Of a DNA stretch of 64,000 nt, positions 62,198-64,000 are shown one piece after another. The translations under genes and the position numbers were made by a program. The notes beneath the pieces were generated by a model. It ran no database searches. It had not been told where the DNA came from and was given only the letters and a program-made list of their open reading frames with translations. Where the stretch lies: positions 1 to 64,000 of the forward strand of contig CAWCMK010000004.1 in the NCBI GenBank assembly GCA_963796705.1. Reading direction: 5' to 3'. The stretch is from VRUE01 sp963796705. GTDB taxonomy: Bacteria > Actinomycetota > Thermoleophilia > Solirubrobacterales > 70-9. Each line of letters starts with the position of its first letter. Within the stretch, counting starts at the first letter, position 1.

Positions 62198-62476
62198 GAT
62201 CCGACGCCGGGGGGGATCGGCGTCACGCAGGCGCTGAACACGACCGCGCTGCGCGGTGAGACGAGCCCGGCGACGGCGACTGCCTACTCGATCTCCCAGC
62301 AGCTGGTGAGGTGCGCCTGGAACGTCGTCTTCGCGCTGATCATCGTCTCCTGGGTCTTCGGCTGGACCGGCGGTCGCGAGCTGCTCGAGGCCTCCTACCG
62401 CGAAGCGAAGATCAAGAGTCAGGAGATGAAGCAGAGGCGGGGGCCGCGGCGGAGCGCTGCGTCGCGGCCCGGATAG
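62198..62476 (+). pseudogene. C-terminal fragment of a flippase-like (LPG-synthase-type) membrane protein
   Basis: An open stretch without a start codon reads PGGIGVTQALNTTALRGETS, PATATAYSISQQLVRCAWNV, then VFALIIVSWVFGWTGGRELL and EASYREAKIKSQEM. This is the end of lysylphosphatidylglycerol-synthase/flippase-type proteins known in Solirubrobacterales. The rest of the gene is missing, so it is a truncated remnant. Its 3' end overlaps the convergent hydrolase. Confidence 0.55.
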
Positions 62477-63221
62477 TCTCGGCGACAAGGCGCGGATCGT
62501 CATACATCGGGATGTGGCCGACGTCCTCGAGGACGAGGAACCGGGCGCCGTCGATCAGCGTCCGGCCCCGCTCCTCATAGACCTCGAGCGGGAAGAGGCG
62601 ATCGGCGGCAGACCAGGCGATCGTCACCGGGCACGGGGCCCGCATCGGCGCCAGCGAGTGGCCGTGGACCATCAGCTCCTCGCCGACCCGGCAGGCGACC
62701 GTGTCCTCGCCGACCGCGAGGAACTCGGCCGGGCTGAGGCGCTCCCCGTAAAGGCAGGCATCGCGCAGGGCCCAGTGGCGCAGGCGGGCCGAGCCCGCAA
62801 GCGCCGGCGCGATCCGTTGGCCGCGGCGAGCGCCGCGGATCGCGGCGTGCAGGATCGCGAAGGTTCGCTCGCGCTCGGCCTCCCAGGATTCATCCCAAAA
62901 ACCGGCCGGCGCCAGGGCGCAGACCGAGCTCGCGTGACCGCGGCGCGCCAGCTCGAGCGCGATCCAGGCCCCCATCGAGTTGCCGGCGAGGTGGGCCCGC
63001 TGCAGGCCCAGCCCTGAGAGCTGGGCCTCGGCGGTGTCGATCACGTCCTCGATACTGACCGGCCGCGAGCTCGGCTCGGGGCCGCCGCGATGGCCGAGCG
63101 CGTTGGGGACGATCACCTCGAAGCGGTCGCGCAGGTGGGGGATCACGTTTCCCCAGACCCGCTCGGAGCAGAGGATCCCGTGAAAGAGGACAAGCGGCTC
63201 GCCCGAGCCTTCGCGCAGCAT
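62412..63221 (-). CDS. Alpha/beta hydrolase
   Basis: From ATG 63221 the product is 269 residues: GSGEPLVLFHGILCSERVWG, FEVIVPNALGHRGGPEPSSR, the nucleophile AHLAGNSMGAWIALELARRG (Gly-Asn-Ser-Met-Gly), an acid in WSAADRLFPLEVYEERGRTL, and His in LEDVGHIPMYDDPRLVAETI. All three catalytic residues are present. The upstream frame is Arg/Pro-rich and overlaps the GNAT gene, so a longer form is unlikely. Confidence 0.86.
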   Translation of the reverse strand: MLREGSGEPLVLFHGILCSERVWGNVIPHLRDRFEVIVPNALGHRGGPEPSSRPVSIEDVIDTAEAQLSGLGLQRAHLAGNSMGAWIALELARRGHASSVCALAPAGFWDESWEAERERTFAILHAAIRGARRGQRIAPALAGSARLRHWALRDACLYGERLSPAEFLAVGEDTVACRVGEELMVHGHSLAPMRAPCPVTIAWSAADRLFPLEVYEERGRTLIDGARFLVLEDVGHIPMYDDPRLVAETIRAATQRSAAAPASASSPDS

Positions 63222-63231
63222 CGCGTTGAGC

Positions 63232-63870
63232 CTAGCCGCCCGCCGCGGGGTCCCGCCACATCTCACGGATCGGGGGGCCCTTGCCGGGCATCGGGAAGAC
63301 CTCGCTGAGCCCGAAGCCGTTTCGTTCATAGAGGATCCGACTGCGATCGGTGCTCGCCTCGAGGTGGGCCGGCAGCCGCTCGGCATCGCAGCGCTCGAGC
63401 ACCGGCGCCAAGAGCGCCCCGCCGAGGCCGCGGCCCTGGCGGCGCGGTTCGACCCCCAGGTAGTGCAGGTACCAGTGCCCCGGGCGCTTGGGGTGGTGGC
63501 GTTCGAGCTTCAGCAGGGCGAGCAGCGCCAGCGGCAGGCGGGCGCCGAAGACGGCGGCCATCGGGCGCGCCTCGCGCAGGGTGAGGCCGATCGGCACGCG
63601 CCAGCGACCGGGCGGCGCCCAGATCGCCGCGCCGGCGCCGTCCTCGCTGACCCAGACCTGGCGGAAATCGGGGCAGAGGGTCTCGATCTCGGTGGCGAAG
63701 TAGGCGAGCAGCTGCTCGGCTCGGCGGCGAGCGTCGGGCAACAGATGCGCCCAGCAGGGATCCGCGGCGAAGGCCAGCGCCAGCGCCTCGGCGGCGGCCT
63801 CGCGCTCGCTCGAGGTGCGGGCCAGCCTGACCGCGGGATTGGCTGCGGGCGCCGCGTCCACGCCGGGCAC
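63232..63870 (-). CDS. GNAT-family N-acetyltransferase
   Basis: The 212-residue product shows EALALAFAADPCWAHLLPDA, QVWVSEDGAGAAIWAPPGRW, then the acetyl-CoA loop WYLHYLGVEPRRQGRGLGGA and the end RILYERNGFGLSEVFPMPGK. This is a standard GNAT fold with R-R-Q-G-R-G-L-G. It is followed by the hydrolase with a 10-bp gap, so they may be cotranscribed. The substrate is unknown. Confidence 0.9.
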   Translation of the reverse strand: MPGVDAAPAANPAVRLARTSSEREAAAEALALAFAADPCWAHLLPDARRRAEQLLAYFATEIETLCPDFRQVWVSEDGAGAAIWAPPGRWRVPIGLTLREARPMAAVFGARLPLALLALLKLERHHPKRPGHWYLHYLGVEPRRQGRGLGGALLAPVLERCDAERLPAHLEASTDRSRILYERNGFGLSEVFPMPGKGPPIREMWRDPAAGG

Positions 63871-63958
63871 GATAGAGGCATTCGATCGCGACGGGGTTCT
63901 TCTTTGGCCAGCCAGCCAGTACCATCATGCGAACCCGAGCCGAGGAGGAGGAACCGCG

Positions 63959-64000
63959 TGCCAACCGAGACTTCAGAGACCAGCGAGCTAAAGGACGCTC
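63959..64000 (+). CDS. Start of a gene cut by the right edge
   Basis: A GTG preceded by GAGGAGGAGGAA (strong ribosome site, about 6 nt away) opens VPTETSETSELKDA. Only 14 codons are present, so the product cannot be identified. Confidence 0.5.

Noticed and set aside
1..64000. rRNA or tRNA genes.
   Set aside because: I saw no rRNA sequence and no cloverleaf with a T-loop consensus while reading; a tRNAscan run would be needed to exclude tRNAs fully.

Overview
The window is a high-GC bacterial chromosome segment, most likely from an actinobacterium of the class Thermoleophilia (Solirubrobacterales-like). The cues are the roughly 70% GC coding sequence, a fused SecDF, several secreted proteins with the NSVG-KQLKK repeat signature common in that group, a DUF6636-type secreted protein, and the gene neighbourhood recJ, relA/spoT, secDF, ruvBAC, yebC, pdxTS. 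Many otherwise well-conserved genes carry one or more single-base frameshifts, often beside homopolymers, even in essential genes such as relA/spoT and pdxT. This points to an incompletely polished long-read assembly, so many of the broken genes here may be intact in the cell.

Region 1 (1-9.6 kb) is accessory. On the minus strand it holds a lasso-peptide-like RiPP cluster: a 58-residue precursor, a stand-alone asparagine-synthetase-type cyclase, a PqqD-like recognition protein (B1), a transglutaminase-like leader protease (B2), an ABC exporter and a LuxR-type regulator. A divergent HPr-kinase-like gene lies next to the precursor. A strong hairpin follows the precursor, and a decayed IS982-like transposase separates the precursor from the exporter and B genes. 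A sugar transferase and a glycosyltransferase flank the cluster.

Region 2 (9.6-36.7 kb) is mostly core genome: an ECF sigma factor bracketed by two related small proteins, relA/spoT, recJ, a decayed RelE-like toxin-antitoxin pair, a GT39-type membrane glycosyltransferase, two secreted proteins, secDF, ruvB-ruvA-ruvC-yebC, an M29 aminopeptidase with pdxT-pdxS, an RpiR regulator, and a four-gene operon of small membrane proteins.

Region 3 (36.7-42.4 kb) is the strangest part. About 1.7 kb of plus strand has almost no C while keeping a normal amount of G. Next to it lie nested insertion-sequence relics: one DDE transposase split by a 1,358-bp element with recognisable terminal inverted repeats. 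Where family sequence can be recalled for comparison, the damage looks like loss of plus-strand C, including Trp codons turned into stops. A frameshifted PIN-domain toxin/partner locus follows.

Region 4 (42.4-64 kb) returns to host-like sequence: three adjacent GNAT-like acyltransferases, an ECF sigma/anti-sigma pair, a beta-propeller lactonase-like protein, a solute-binding lipoprotein overlapping a CPA2 antiporter, a winged-helix regulator whose start lies in tandem AT-rich palindromes, a Rieske protein, an ArsR/SRPBCC pair, DUF2332 with YjbQ, a degenerate GGDEF/HD-GYP-like protein, alpha/beta hydrolases, PhzF, a flippase fragment and the start of a further gene at the right edge.
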